From Methanohalophilus levihalophilus (GTDB taxonomy: Archaea > Halobacteriota > Methanosarcinia > Methanosarcinales > Methanosarcinaceae): 64,000 bases of DNA. The translations under genes were made by a program, and so were the position numbers. Of the stretch, positions 1 to 8,712 are shown one piece after another. Position 1 is the first letter of the stretch. Every line of letters starts with the position of its first letter. Location of the stretch: positions 62,001-126,000 of the forward strand of contig NZ_JAGGLK010000003.1 in the NCBI RefSeq assembly GCF_017874375.1, in the 5' to 3' direction. The notes below the pieces were generated by a model, which did not search any database, was not told where the DNA came from, and worked only from the letters and a program-made list of their open reading frames with translations.

Positions 1-84
1 TCTCCAGTCTATATGGAACAGGTGGCAATCCTTGCCTCTGCATCCATTTGAGCTGTCAAGGGGGCAATTTTGTGGAAGGGGCAT
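1..84 (-). CDS. Cysteine-containing hypothetical protein, partial (runs off left edge)
   Basis: Twenty-eight codons are visible on the minus strand, beginning with ATG at 84 and open to the window edge. The peptide has three cysteines close together (CPLD...GCRGKDCHLF), suggesting a small metal or Fe-S site, but I do not recognise the family. AAGGAG directly follows the prs stop codon and lies 10 nt before this ATG, so the gene is probably the second gene of a prs operon. The plus strand of the same stretch also has a short open frame ending in TGA at 49-51, but no start can be seen for it. Confidence 0.5.
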   Translation of the reverse strand, partial: MPLPQNCPLDSSNGCRGKDCHLFHIDWR

Positions 85-100
85 TGAGGTCAGTCTCCTT

Positions 101-949
101 TTAGAGTTCTTTTATTGCATCTGCAATTAGCGGCGCAACAGTAATTTTGCTCTGTGCTTTTTCAAGGGTGTCGCTTGAAATAATCTCTGTAACTCCTGCG
201 TTATAAAGTCTTACGACGGCATTCCTTGCAAGGACCGGATGTACACATGCAACATATACTTCTGCAGCTCCCTGTTCCTTAAGCATGCGAATGGATTCTG
301 CCATTGTTCCGCCGGTTGCAATCATGTCATCAAGGATGATTACTTCCTTGCCTACAACATCGATTTCCTTGTCTTTTATGGTTACACTGTCCCCGCTATG
401 CCTTGTTTTCTCAAAGTAGTCGTAAGGGATTCCCACGTCTGAAGATGCGCTTTTTGCAAGTTCCAATGCTCCTGCATCGGGGGAGATAATAAGCGGGTCC
501 TTCAGGTTCAGCGAACGGATGTAATTTCCGAATAAATGTGATGCGTCCAGATCAAAGGAATCGGCATTAAAGTGTTCAAGAACAGTTTTCTCGTGGATGT
601 TTACAGTAAAAACCCTGTCCGCATTGATTGTGCGGGCAATTGCACGTGCACTGACCGGCTCACCGGCTTTGAAAACCTTGTCCTGTCGCGCATATCCCAT
701 ATAGGGAATCACTACATTGATTTTTGGCGCATTCTCGCATGCATCGATGAGCTGGAGAAGTGCTATCAGGTCGCTATCCTGTGGTGTGCTCTGGATAATC
801 GTTACATCATCGATCCCATCGTCAAGAATACGTGTATAGTATTCACCGTCAGGAAATTGTTTGTATTCGCAGATTGTAGGCTGGATTCCAAGTTGCTGGG
901 CAACTCTTGAAGCGAGTAATTGTGATGCTGGTCCGGCTATTATTTTCAC
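101..949 (-). CDS. prs: Ribose-phosphate pyrophosphokinase
   Basis: Makes PRPP from ribose 5-phosphate and ATP for purine, pyrimidine, histidine and tryptophan synthesis in the cytoplasm. The protein (282 aa) is of normal archaeal length. It has the N-terminal FPDGEYYTRI region, the catalytic loop KTRHSGDSV and the PRPP-binding motif VIILDDMIATGGTM near residues 205-218. The start is GTG at 949, preceded by GAGGG. The stop at 101-103 is followed at once by the Shine-Dalgarno sequence of a small cysteine-containing gene. The RuMP-type enzyme HxlB encoded at 10780-11391 probably takes part in making the ribose phosphate used here, as in other methanogens (inference). Confidence 0.95.
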   Translation of the reverse strand: MKIIAGPASQLLASRVAQQLGIQPTICEYKQFPDGEYYTRILDDGIDDVTIIQSTPQDSDLIALLQLIDACENAPKINVVIPYMGYARQDKVFKAGEPVSARAIARTINADRVFTVNIHEKTVLEHFNADSFDLDASHLFGNYIRSLNLKDPLIISPDAGALELAKSASSDVGIPYDYFEKTRHSGDSVTIKDKEIDVVGKEVIILDDMIATGGTMAESIRMLKEQGAAEVYVACVHPVLARNAVVRLYNAGVTEIISSDTLEKAQSKITVAPLIADAIKEL

Positions 950-1019
950 AACATTCCCTCTCTTAGGAGTTATGGTAAGATTTGGTTAGAAATGTGTTTG
1001 TGACTTATAAGGGATTGGG

Positions 1020-1496
1020 TTATTCAAGTTCTTCCTTCACTTTTTCAAGTACTTTGATATCACTAATGGAAGTCACAGGATAGTTCCCGGTTTCATCCTT
1101 TTCAATGGCTTTAACCATGTCCCATATTGTAAGAAGTGCACAGCTAACTCCGGTTATAGCTTCCATCTCAACCCCGGTTTTCCCGATGGATTTCACGGTA
1201 GCTTCCGCTGTAATCCCGTCGTCGTCAATTTTAAAATCCATTTCAATTCCGTCAATGGGAAGTGGATGGCACAGGGGAATTAATTCCGGTGTTTTCTTAA
1301 TTGCCATGATGCCAGCTACACGGGCGGTTGCCAGAACGTTACCCTTTTCCACTTCACCTTCCCGAATTCGGGTTAAACTGTCTTCAGATAAAAAGATTTT
1401 ACCGGAGGCAGTTGCCCTGCGGTAAGCTCTTCCCTTTTCGGCAATATCCACCATCTGGGCACGGCCGTTTTTGATATGGGTAAAATCTTTCAACAA
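1020..1496 (-). CDS. moaC: Cyclic pyranopterin monophosphate synthase
   Basis: Converts the MoaA product into cyclic pyranopterin monophosphate, an early step of molybdopterin cofactor synthesis; methanogens need this cofactor for formylmethanofuran dehydrogenase. The 158-aa length is typical. The motifs LIPLCHPLPIDG (near 76-87) and the signature GVEMEAITGVSCALLTIWDM (near 108-127) are intact. The start is one of two adjacent TTG codons behind AAGGTGA. The gene is 24 nt downstream of a small conserved ORF and nnr, probably in one operon. moeA and modABC lie elsewhere in the window. Confidence 0.95.
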   Translation of the reverse strand: MLKDFTHIKNGRAQMVDIAEKGRAYRRATASGKIFLSEDSLTRIREGEVEKGNVLATARVAGIMAIKKTPELIPLCHPLPIDGIEMDFKIDDDGITAEATVKSIGKTGVEMEAITGVSCALLTIWDMVKAIEKDETGNYPVTSISDIKVLEKVKEELE

Positions 1497-1519
1497 ATCA
1501 CCTTAAATAGTCAATATAC

Positions 1520-1702
1520 TCAGTCGATTCGAAGGTTCTGCCTTTGCTCGTAATCTTTTAGTGTCGCATCAAGTGCTTCAATCAAATCGCGTGCTTCGGT
1601 TACATTAAGCTTTATGATTTCCTCGCCTTCGGCATGGTTAATGATTACTCTAAGGCGATGCCTTTCGATATCCACTGATATTTTCCTGTCTTTTTCAGTC
1701 AT
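1520..1702 (-). CDS. Small conserved-looking hypothetical protein (60 aa)
   Basis: A charged 60-residue protein predicted from its composition to have one beta-rich half (SVDIERHRLRVIINH) and one helical half (EARDLIEALDATLKDYEQ). No motif was recognised. Its ATG at 1702 overlaps the end of nnr by 8 nt and moaC follows 23 nt after its stop, so it is very probably translated as part of an nnr-moaC transcript. Its codon use looks like that of its neighbours. Function unknown. Confidence 0.7.
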   Translation of the reverse strand: MTEKDRKISVDIERHRLRVIINHAEGEEIIKLNVTEARDLIEALDATLKDYEQRQNLRID

Positions 1703-3176
1703 GTTTTGTACCTCTCCCCATTATTGCTTTTGGGATTTTTTCAATTATGTCCGTAGCAACAAGGCCGTAGCCCTTTTCCACAAATGCAAGATCTCCGGCA
1801 GCACCGTTGATAAAAGCTCCGTTGCCTGCCGCGTCAATTGCATCGTAAAGTGCAAATAATGCTCCCACAATTCCTGCGAGGACGTCCCCCGTCCCACCGA
1901 CTGTCATGCCGGGATTGCCGGTCTTGTTTATCCTGTATTGTTTTCCATCTGAAATAATGTCTGAACTGCCCTTTAAGAGCGTTGTAACATTTTCCCGGAT
2001 GGAAAACTCGTTTACAAAATCTATCTTTTTCTCGAGGGTTTCAGGAATAGTACCTGCAAGTTTTCGGAATTCACCGGCATGCGGTGTGAGTATCATGTAG
2101 TCTAATGATGCTGGAAGTTCAAGGTCATACAACGCATCTGCATCAAGCACAAGTTTCCTGCATAGCGGGATAATCTGCTTTACGGCTTCAAGTGTTCGTT
2201 TTTCCCTGCCCAATCCCATTCCCATTACAGTAACATCATGTGCTGAAATCAGCTCTTCAAGTATAGGAATGTCTTCCGGGCACAGCCTGTCTGCGGTCAA
2301 TTCCCTCACGATTAGATTGGGGGAAAAAGAAGCAATTGTTTTTGCAACACTCGCTGGTGCTGCAACAGTAACAATGTCTGCTCCGGTTCGAAGAGCTGCC
2401 ATAGCTGCGAGTGCCGGAGCACCGGAATATGCACCTCCTCCAATTATCAGGATTCGTCCTGAATCGCCTTTGTGACTTGTTGATTTTCGATTAGCAATAA
2501 GTTTAAGGTCACCTCTTCCGACGTCGGATTCCGCATCCATGCAAACGCCTATCGGGATTACTTTAACTTCTCCTGTGAAGTCTTTTGCATCCGGATTTTC
2601 AAGTCCGGTTTTCATTCGATGGAATGTAAGTGTAGTATCGGCTTTTACAGCCTTGCCGGAAACGTTGCCACTGTCAGGATCAACTCCGGATGGAGTATCA
2701 ACTGCTATTACTTTTGCATTGCTGGAATTAATGAGATCTATAAGGGTTGATTCAGGTTCACGGATGTTTCCTTTTACGCCGGTGCCAAGAAGGGCATCAA
2801 TTATAACATCTGCGTCACCAAACCAATCAAATATTGCAGGTGAGTTATCAAAAACACGGATTTCTCCAATGTCACAGTGCTTAAGCAAATTGAAATTTGC
2901 TCTGGCATCTTCTGTGCGGATAGTATCGGGCTTTCCCGTCAGGATTATCTTGACTTTCAGATTTTGGTATGCGGAGAGGTGTCTTGCTGCCACAAACCCG
3001 TCACCCCCATTGTTTCCTCTTCCTGCGACAATAAGCACTTCTCCGTCGCTGACAACATCAGCAGCTTCCCTTGCAATGGCTGCACCTGCATTTTCCATTA
3101 GCTGGATGCCTTTTAATCCGAGGTATGAACAGTTAGCATCGATTGCGTTCATTCGGGAAGATGTTATAGAATCCAT
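1695..3176 (-). CDS. nnr: Bifunctional NAD(P)H-hydrate epimerase / ADP-dependent NAD(P)H-hydrate dehydratase
   Basis: Repairs hydrated NADH and NADPH: the N-terminal YjeF_N domain (about 1-210) epimerises and the C-terminal ribokinase-like YjeF_C domain (about 220-493) dehydrates using ADP. Visible motifs are GRGNNGGDGFVAARHL and DALLGTGVKGNIREP in the first domain, and TPHAGEFRKLAG and NPGMTVGGTGDVLAGIVGAL in the second. The length of 493 aa is normal for the fused form. It starts with ATG at 3176 and is divergent from the DHH protein gene at 3295. It heads the nnr-small ORF-moaC group. Confidence 0.95.
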   Translation of the reverse strand: MDSITSSRMNAIDANCSYLGLKGIQLMENAGAAIAREAADVVSDGEVLIVAGRGNNGGDGFVAARHLSAYQNLKVKIILTGKPDTIRTEDARANFNLLKHCDIGEIRVFDNSPAIFDWFGDADVIIDALLGTGVKGNIREPESTLIDLINSSNAKVIAVDTPSGVDPDSGNVSGKAVKADTTLTFHRMKTGLENPDAKDFTGEVKVIPIGVCMDAESDVGRGDLKLIANRKSTSHKGDSGRILIIGGGAYSGAPALAAMAALRTGADIVTVAAPASVAKTIASFSPNLIVRELTADRLCPEDIPILEELISAHDVTVMGMGLGREKRTLEAVKQIIPLCRKLVLDADALYDLELPASLDYMILTPHAGEFRKLAGTIPETLEKKIDFVNEFSIRENVTTLLKGSSDIISDGKQYRINKTGNPGMTVGGTGDVLAGIVGALFALYDAIDAAGNGAFINGAAGDLAFVEKGYGLVATDIIEKIPKAIMGRGTKHD

Positions 3177-3294
3177 GATATCCCTGTATTCATCTTCTGT
3201 TGCTATTATTATTTATTGTTTGATGTGGATCTCTTCAAATACTTTCTCCAAAATCTCTTAATATCAGATAGTATTTCTATTGTAACAGGGAGGT

Positions 3295-4770
3295 GTGGTT
3301 ATACCCACCGGATCAAAAGATTCAGAAGCTCCTGAAAAGACACGTTTTAAACCCGTTTATCTTATCCTTGGAAGCGGAAGCATAGGATTTGCAATTGCTA
3401 AAGAGCTCAGGGAAATGGGAAAAGATCTCATTATTGTTGATCGTGATTCCCAAAAGGTAGAGACCCTTCGTGAAGAAGCCTATGAAGCAACCGAAGGCGA
3501 TATTGCTGAACTAAAAACGCTGAAACAATTTGTTGGCAAGAAACTCAGTGGTGTCCTTGTAGTCAGTTCTGATAATGAAGCTAACAAAAAGGCAATAAAG
3601 AATGTCCGGGAACTTTTCGAGCCGGATACTTATTGTGTAGCTCGTTCATCAGATGTTATAAACAAGCAAGAAATGGAAGAGATGGGTGCAAATTTTGTAT
3701 TCATGCCTTCCAAGATTGTTGCAAAATCAATTTCAAGATCCCTTGGAAGAGCTGAATCAATGATGCTTGGAAACAAGCTTTCAGAGTGGTTCAAGAAACT
3801 TGCCAACAGGACTCTTGGAATTGTTATTCACGATAATCCGGATCCGGATGCGATGGCAAGTGCTCTTGCCCTGCAAAAAATTGCAGATCATCATGAAGTG
3901 AGATCCAAGATTTTATACCATGGTGAAATTGGTCATCAGGAAAACAAGGCATTTGTAAACCTGTTAGGTATTGATCTCAACAGGATGGAAGATCATGACG
4001 TCGAGAAATTCGATGAAATTGCCCTTGTGGATTGCGCTGTACCAGGTGCAAATAATATTCTTGAAGAAGGCCAGCATATTGGTCTGATATTCGATCATCA
4101 TCCCGTTAGTGAAGTTGAAGTTAATGCTGATTTTATTGATGTTCGTCCGAATGTGGGCGCCACGTCAACTATCATGACAAAGTACCTGCAGGAACTCAAT
4201 ATTGAAATAGATGATGTGCTTTCCACTGCTCTTCTTTATGGCATCAGGACTGACACCATGGATTTCAAGAGGAATACCGAATCAGCTGACTTATCGGCTG
4301 CGTCTTTCCTGTATCCTCTGGCAGATCACGAGGTGCTTGAGCAGCTTGAAAGACCATCAATGTCCATTGAAACCCTTGATGTTTTAGGGGAGGCAATTAA
4401 TAACCGCCAGGTTGTCGGAAGCTATCTCCTTTCAAATGTGGGAACTATAAGGGACAGGGATACCCTTCCCCAGGCAGCGGATTACCTGCTGAATCTGGAA
4501 GGTGTTTTTACGACCATTGTTTTTGGTGTCACAGAGGAGCGGATTTTTATATCCGGCAGAAGCAATGACATTCGCATAAACCTTGGTGAAATCCTGAAGA
4601 CGGCATTTGGTGAAGGTTCTGCAGGTGGTCACAATACAGCGGCAGCAGCCCAGATATCACTTGGTGTTTTCAGTGATATAAAAGACCGCCAGACTCTCCT
4701 GCGTCTTGTGGATGAAGCTGTGGTCAAAAAATTCCTGAATGCAGTTGGTGTAGAGGAAGTGGATGAGTAA
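3295..4770 (+). CDS. TrkA-N (RCK) / DHH-DHHA1 phosphoesterase fusion protein
   Basis: The N-terminus (about 20-145) is a Rossmann TrkA-N/RCK domain with YLILGSGSIGFAIA and the IVDRD ligand end. The middle (about 165-320) is a DHH phosphoesterase domain with DNPDPDAMASALAL, LVDCAVPG and IFDHHPVS as metal ligands. The C-terminus carries a DHHA1 domain with GRSNDIRINLG and GSAGGHNTAAAAQ. DHH enzymes cleave phosphodiesters such as short oligonucleotides or cyclic dinucleotides; the RCK part would sense a nucleotide. The substrate is unknown. The start is uncertain: GTG at 3295 is only 1 nt after GGGAGG, while ATA at 3301 would be 7 nt away. The next gene overlaps its 3' end. Confidence 0.85.
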   Translation: MVIPTGSKDSEAPEKTRFKPVYLILGSGSIGFAIAKELREMGKDLIIVDRDSQKVETLREEAYEATEGDIAELKTLKQFVGKKLSGVLVVSSDNEANKKAIKNVRELFEPDTYCVARSSDVINKQEMEEMGANFVFMPSKIVAKSISRSLGRAESMMLGNKLSEWFKKLANRTLGIVIHDNPDPDAMASALALQKIADHHEVRSKILYHGEIGHQENKAFVNLLGIDLNRMEDHDVEKFDEIALVDCAVPGANNILEEGQHIGLIFDHHPVSEVEVNADFIDVRPNVGATSTIMTKYLQELNIEIDDVLSTALLYGIRTDTMDFKRNTESADLSAASFLYPLADHEVLEQLERPSMSIETLDVLGEAINNRQVVGSYLLSNVGTIRDRDTLPQAADYLLNLEGVFTTIVFGVTEERIFISGRSNDIRINLGEILKTAFGEGSAGGHNTAAAAQISLGVFSDIKDRQTLLRLVDEAVVKKFLNAVGVEEVDE

Positions 4771-5428
4771 ATCCACGTCTTCGACTCTTTTTTCCCCGAT
4801 TTACAAAGAGCTGGAAATAGTTGAAAATCTCGATATTGATTCAATTGCCAGCCAAATCGAATCCATCGGGTTTAAATGCACACGTTGCGGGAAATGCTGC
4901 CGGGGAAGTTTCGGAGACAATTCAGTTCTCCTGAATTCCGAAGATCTGGATGTCCTTGAAAAGGATTCCTTGAAAGCTGATTTTGTAATCCCGATGATCG
5001 ATTTTTCTGATATGAATGGCTATCAACTAGTCGATGAAGATGGCTTTGTTCATACATTTGGATGGATGCTGAAAAGAAAGCAAAATATGGATTGTATTTT
5101 TCTTGAAAAGGATTACAGATGCCGAATATATGATTCCCGGCCGTATCTTTGCCGTACCTATCCTTTTTTCCTGAATGAAGGTACTCTGGAAGTATGTGAG
5201 TGCGAAGGTCTTGGAAAATCCATCTCCTCGGAAGCGGCAAAGGAACTGGCTACTCTTATTGTTCACAGGAAATCCGTGGAATTGAAGGATACAATCACAA
5301 TCTATGAGAAATTTCTTGAATCCGGTATTACTCTTGAAGAAAAAGATTCAGTTGCGTTATCTGAAATCTTCCGGATAATTGTACATGATACGAAAGGGAT
5401 TTCAGAGTTTATGAGTGACAGGTTATAG
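4763..5428 (+). CDS. YkgJ-family cysteine cluster protein (putative Fe-S protein)
   Basis: A 221-aa protein with the family cysteine pattern CTRCGKCCRGSFGD (about 39-52), CRIYDSRPYLCRTYPF (about 119-134) and VCEC (about 147). Proteins of this family are thought to bind a metal or Fe-S cluster; their reaction is not known. The ATG at 4763 overlaps the end of the DHH gene by 8 nt, so the two are translationally coupled. It ends in TAG at 5426-5428, one of only two TAG ends seen in the window; a TGA follows six codons later, so readthrough would add little. Confidence 0.85.
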   Translation: MSKSTSSTLFSPIYKELEIVENLDIDSIASQIESIGFKCTRCGKCCRGSFGDNSVLLNSEDLDVLEKDSLKADFVIPMIDFSDMNGYQLVDEDGFVHTFGWMLKRKQNMDCIFLEKDYRCRIYDSRPYLCRTYPFFLNEGTLEVCECEGLGKSISSEAAKELATLIVHRKSVELKDTITIYEKFLESGITLEEKDSVALSEIFRIIVHDTKGISEFMSDRL

Positions 5429-5487
5429 GCTCATTTTGTCAGCGATTGATTTATTTATGAAAGGTGCATTAAACCTCCCTGATTGCC

Positions 5488-6765
5488 ATGTCCGATAATC
5501 CAATGACTATTGCAGAAAAAATCTTTTCAAAAGCTTCCGGCAAAGATGTTAAGGCAGGTGAGTTTGTTCTTGCAGACATCGATCTTGCCATGACTCACGA
5601 TATCACAGGGCCTCTGGCTGTTGATGGCTTTTATGAAATCATGAGGGATAAGGAAGAGAAGAAAGTATGGGATCCTTCAAAAATTGTAATTATCTTTGAT
5701 CACCAGGTCCCTGCGGATTCCCTGAATGCAGCAGCAAACCATATCAAACTCAGGAAGTTTGCTTCCGAGCAGGGTATCAAAAACTATGATATTTACGAAG
5801 GCGTCTGCCATCAGGTTATTCCTGAAATGGGTCACGTAAAACCCGGTGACCTCGTGGTAGGTTCCGATTCACACACATGCGCTTACGGTTCACTTGGTGC
5901 ATTTTCAACAGGTGTCGGTTCAACTGATATGGCCGCAGTTCTGGCATCAGGAAAACTCTGGTTTAAGGTTCCTCAAACCATTCGCTTTGAAGTCAGCGGA
6001 AAACTGCAGGATCGTGTATATTCCAAGGATCTGATTCTCCATCTCATCGGTGATGTGGGTGCAGAAGGTGCCAGATATATGGCAGCCGAGTATGCAGGAC
6101 CAACAGTCCAAGCCCTTGGCATTTCCGAAAGGATGACCATGTCCAACATGGCTATTGAAATGGGTGGAAAGGCAGGTATCATTGAACAGGATGAAACTAC
6201 TGAAAAATATCTTCAGGAAAGGATTCCCGGATTTGAACTTGATCCTCAATGGAAGTCCGATGAAGGCGCATCTTACTATGATATTCGCCAGTATGATGTT
6301 TCCGATCTTGAACCACAGGTTGCATGCCCACACAATGTTGATAACGTGAAACCAATTTCTGAAGTGGAAGGCACAAAAGTTGATCAGGTATTTGTAGGTT
6401 CATGTACCAACGGTCGCTTTGAGGATATTGAGATTCTTGCACAGCTCATGGGTGACGAACCGGTTGCTCCGGGCGTAAGGCTGCTTGTAATTCCGGCTTC
6501 AAGGACTGAATACATGAAAGCTCTGGATGCAGGCTATGTAAAACAGCTTATGGATGCAGGTGCAATTGTGGAATCTGCATGCTGTGGTCCATGTATGGGT
6601 GGTTCTTTCGGCCTTCTGGGAGACGGTGAAGTAGGTCTTGCAACGTCCAACCGTAACTTCCGTGGAAGGGAAGGAAGCCCTGAGTCATTTGTATATCTCG
6701 GGTCACCTGCAACAGCGGCAGCAGCTGCCCTTTATGGTGAAATAACTGATCCAAGAAAAATATAA
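5488..6765 (+). CDS. Aconitase-family large subunit: homoaconitase or 3-isopropylmalate dehydratase
   Basis: Large subunit (425 aa) of a two-subunit hydro-lyase that isomerises 2-(hydroxyalkyl)malates. It serves either leucine synthesis (LeuC) or the 2-oxosuberate pathway to coenzyme B (AksD). The Fe-S cysteines are seen in VGSCTNGR and in CCGPCMGG, and [11 protein letters not shown] is the family core motif. In these archaea the substrate is set mainly by a loop in the small subunit, which is not in this window, so I do not choose between the two roles. A T/A-rich promoter-like stretch lies at about 5448-5460. The gene stands alone. Confidence 0.88.
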   Translation: MSDNPMTIAEKIFSKASGKDVKAGEFVLADIDLAMTHDITGPLAVDGFYEIMRDKEEKKVWDPSKIVIIFDHQVPADSLNAAANHIKLRKFASEQGIKNYDIYEGVCHQVIPEMGHVKPGDLVVGSDSHTCAYGSLGAFSTGVGSTDMAAVLASGKLWFKVPQTIRFEVSGKLQDRVYSKDLILHLIGDVGAEGARYMAAEYAGPTVQALGISERMTMSNMAIEMGGKAGIIEQDETTEKYLQERIPGFELDPQWKSDEGASYYDIRQYDVSDLEPQVACPHNVDNVKPISEVEGTKVDQVFVGSCTNGRFEDIEILAQLMGDEPVAPGVRLLVIPASRTEYMKALDAGYVKQLMDAGAIVESACCGPCMGGSFGLLGDGEVGLATSNRNFRGREGSPESFVYLGSPATAAAAALYGEITDPRKI

Positions 6766-6870
6766 AGTGACCACAAAGCATATATTTAGCTTTGTTTATC
6801 TCATGATCAGACGTTGGCTAGAAAGCTAAGGGTCTACCGTCATATTGGTTTTCTGTCAACGTCAATATAG

Positions 6871-7275
6871 TTATTTTTCAAACAGGTGTCGGATTATATC
6901 TCTGGCACTGAGTATTCCGACCGGTCTGTAAGATGCTCCCACGCTTTCCTCAGACATGACTATGAGTCTATGAACATGCTTTTCAGCCATTATTGTTGCT
7001 GCTTCCTTAACGGTCATACTGGGTCTCAGAGTTTCTACACTTGGGGACATAATATCCTCAACTGAATCAATTTCCCAGTTTTTCTTTTGGATATGCTCCA
7101 GAATATCCATATCAGAGACGACCCCGAATGTTTCTCCGGATTCATCAACGGCAACTACAGCTGAGACATTGTTTTTTGCCATTGTTTCTGCCATTTCTGC
7201 GGCATTTATTTCGAATGGCACTGTGACTACTCCCCTGGTCATTATGTCTTTTACCTGTGTATCCTCACCTATCAT
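6871..7275 (-). CDS. CBS-domain pair protein
   Basis: A 134-aa protein made only of two CBS domains (about 5-62 and 72-130). It shows [36 protein letters not shown] and [13 protein letters not shown]. Such pairs bind adenosine nucleotides or S-adenosylmethionine derivatives and act as sensors. The target is unknown. The start is ATG at 7275 behind GGAGTGA. It is divergent from hisE and ends convergent with the dehydratase gene; the 105 bp between those two stops holds nothing I recognise. Confidence 0.85.
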   Translation of the reverse strand: MIGEDTQVKDIMTRGVVTVPFEINAAEMAETMAKNNVSAVVAVDESGETFGVVSDMDILEHIQKKNWEIDSVEDIMSPSVETLRPSMTVKEAATIMAEKHVHRLIVMSEESVGASYRPVGILSARDIIRHLFEK

Positions 7276-7344
7276 GATTTTTCACTCCGCGAGAAAGCTA
7301 ACACTCTTGTGTCAATAGTTCCCGGAAAAACATTTGTCTCCGAT

Positions 7345-7356
7345 TCTATATATAAG
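7345..7356 (+). promoter_or_regulatory. TATA box of hisE
   Basis: TCTATATATAAG fits the archaeal TATA element. Transcription would start about 22-26 nt downstream, near 7380, giving a leader of about 45 nt before the ATG at 7426. Confidence 0.5.
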
Positions 7357-7425
7357 ACTTGTAAAAGGGAAAACAATAAGATGCATGGTGTCATTAGCCA
7401 CACTAAGTCTAAGGGAGAAATCTTT

Positions 7426-7722
7426 ATGGAAAACAAGTTATCTGTGCTGGAAGACGTTTATGCTGTAATAGAAGATAGAAAAGCAAATCCCATTGAAGGT
7501 TCTTATGTCTGCTCATTGTTCCAGCACCGTAAAGGCATGGATAAAATCCTGGAAAAGGTTGGTGAAGAAGCCTTTGAAACTGTCCTGGCTGTGAAAAATG
7601 GTGAAAAGGACAGGATCATTTCCGAAACAAGCGACCTTCTCTTCCATTTACTTGTAATGCTTTCAGCAAATGATATTCCCCTTGAGGAGATTGCTGAGGA
7701 ATTTAAGGGGCGTCGTCACTAA
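7426..7722 (+). CDS. hisE: Phosphoribosyl-ATP pyrophosphatase
   Basis: Hydrolyses phosphoribosyl-ATP to phosphoribosyl-AMP in histidine synthesis. The 98-aa length is typical of free-standing HisE. The MazG-like metal ligands are in EKVGEEAFE and ETSDLLFH. I chose ATG 7426, preceded by AAGGGAG 8 nt upstream; the open frame extends back to 7309, but that stretch contains the TATA box and no homology. It ends head-on with the CBS regulator, with no gap between the two stops. Confidence 0.93.
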   Translation: MENKLSVLEDVYAVIEDRKANPIEGSYVCSLFQHRKGMDKILEKVGEEAFETVLAVKNGEKDRIISETSDLLFHLLVMLSANDIPLEEIAEEFKGRRH

Positions 7723-8598
7723 TCAATAGACTACCAGCTCATGAAGTACATCTGTCCTTGAAAGCAGTCCCTTTGGAACTCCGTCAATTGTGACCACGAG
7801 CCTGCCAATCTCATGTTCATTGAACATTTTGACAGCATCAACAAGTGAAGCTTCCCCATCTATCATTATCAGATCTGCAGACATTATGTCTTTCACTTTG
7901 AGGCCCACTTCCCCGCCAGCAAGGGCTTCCCCGATATCTGTAAAGGTAACAATACCGACTATTTTCCCGCCGTCTTCCACAGTTGCACCGTGGATATTGT
8001 TATGAACAAGTACTTTTGCAGCTTCCTGTATTGATGAATTAAGGTTTACAGTAACTGGTTTGTGTGTAATGTACTGTTTGACGGATTTTTTTGGCAGGGA
8101 TACCATTTCCGTAATTGAGAATAAAAGTGAGTTTTCGGTGTCATCCCTTCCGACAATATCTCCCCTGACAATCAAACGGTTTACCGGTGTAGGGCCGACC
8201 TGCACCTGATCCCCGCTCTGGAAATCACGAATGTTTCCAATGACTCTGATTTTACCGCTGCACATTTCGGGATGTCTTACAGTTGTGAAACTGATTTCAG
8301 AGGCGGTTGTGCCTTTTACAATATCACCATTGAGGTAGAGGGGAACAACAGCTTCATGATCCATTGCAGTTACGCTGAGAGCTTCATATGCATCCCCGGT
8401 AGCCCTGTAACCACCCTTTGGTCCGGGCACCCCTTCCACCAATCCAAGCATTTTCAGGGATTGCATCTGGTTTCGGACGGTACCAGGATTCCTGTCAATG
8501 AGCTCTGCTATTTCTTCACCCTTCACTGCCCCGTCTTTTTGCCTCTGTATATTAATGACAGCAATCAGTATTTCCTTTTGGATTGGCGTAAGTTCCAT
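7723..8598 (-). CDS. Winged-helix regulator with C-terminal CBS pair
   Basis: A 291-aa protein. Residues 1-70 form a winged-helix DNA-binding domain (LTPIQKEILIAVINI, NPGTVRNQMQSLKMLGLVEG, PKGGYRATGDAYE). Residues about 80-165 form a beta-rich middle domain (RVIGNIRDFQSGDQVQVG). Residues about 170-291 are two CBS domains (ITHKPVTVNLNSSIQEAAK, VKDIMSADLIMIDGEAS, GLLSRTDVLHEL). This arrangement is known in archaeal transcription factors thought to respond to nucleotides. It is divergent from the NOG1-like GTPase gene; the 114 bp between them carries the promoters. Confidence 0.85.
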   Translation of the reverse strand: MELTPIQKEILIAVINIQRQKDGAVKGEEIAELIDRNPGTVRNQMQSLKMLGLVEGVPGPKGGYRATGDAYEALSVTAMDHEAVVPLYLNGDIVKGTTASEISFTTVRHPEMCSGKIRVIGNIRDFQSGDQVQVGPTPVNRLIVRGDIVGRDDTENSLLFSITEMVSLPKKSVKQYITHKPVTVNLNSSIQEAAKVLVHNNIHGATVEDGGKIVGIVTFTDIGEALAGGEVGLKVKDIMSADLIMIDGEASLVDAVKMFNEHEIGRLVVTIDGVPKGLLSRTDVLHELVVY

Positions 8599-8666
8599 TC
8601 AATCACCCTATTCTTATCTGGAAATGTTCAGTAGTACTGGTATAAGTAATTAGCTCTGGCAATAAT

Positions 8667-8676
8667 AATATATATC
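8667..8676 (+). promoter_or_regulatory. TATA box of the NOG1-like GTPase gene
   Basis: AATATATATC lies in an AT-rich tract 37 nt before the ATG at 8713, which would place the transcript start about 10-12 nt before the coding sequence. Confidence 0.45.
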
Positions 8677-8712
8677 TTATCATGTTTTGCATGTTCGGAA
8701 GGTTACAATATC

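Noticed and set aside
1-49. A plus-strand frame ending in TGA at 49-51
   Set aside because: Seventeen codons without a visible start or motif; the minus-strand frame from ATG 84 has a Shine-Dalgarno sequence and operon position in its favour.
2539-3261. A 240-codon open frame on the plus strand
   Set aside because: It lies wholly opposite nnr, whose domains and motifs are complete; the plus-strand peptide is rich in Ser and Pro with no motif, as expected of an antisense shadow.
5426-5446. Readthrough of the TAG that ends the YkgJ-type gene
   Set aside because: A TGA follows after six codons and the protein is already of normal length; this looks like an ordinary stop.
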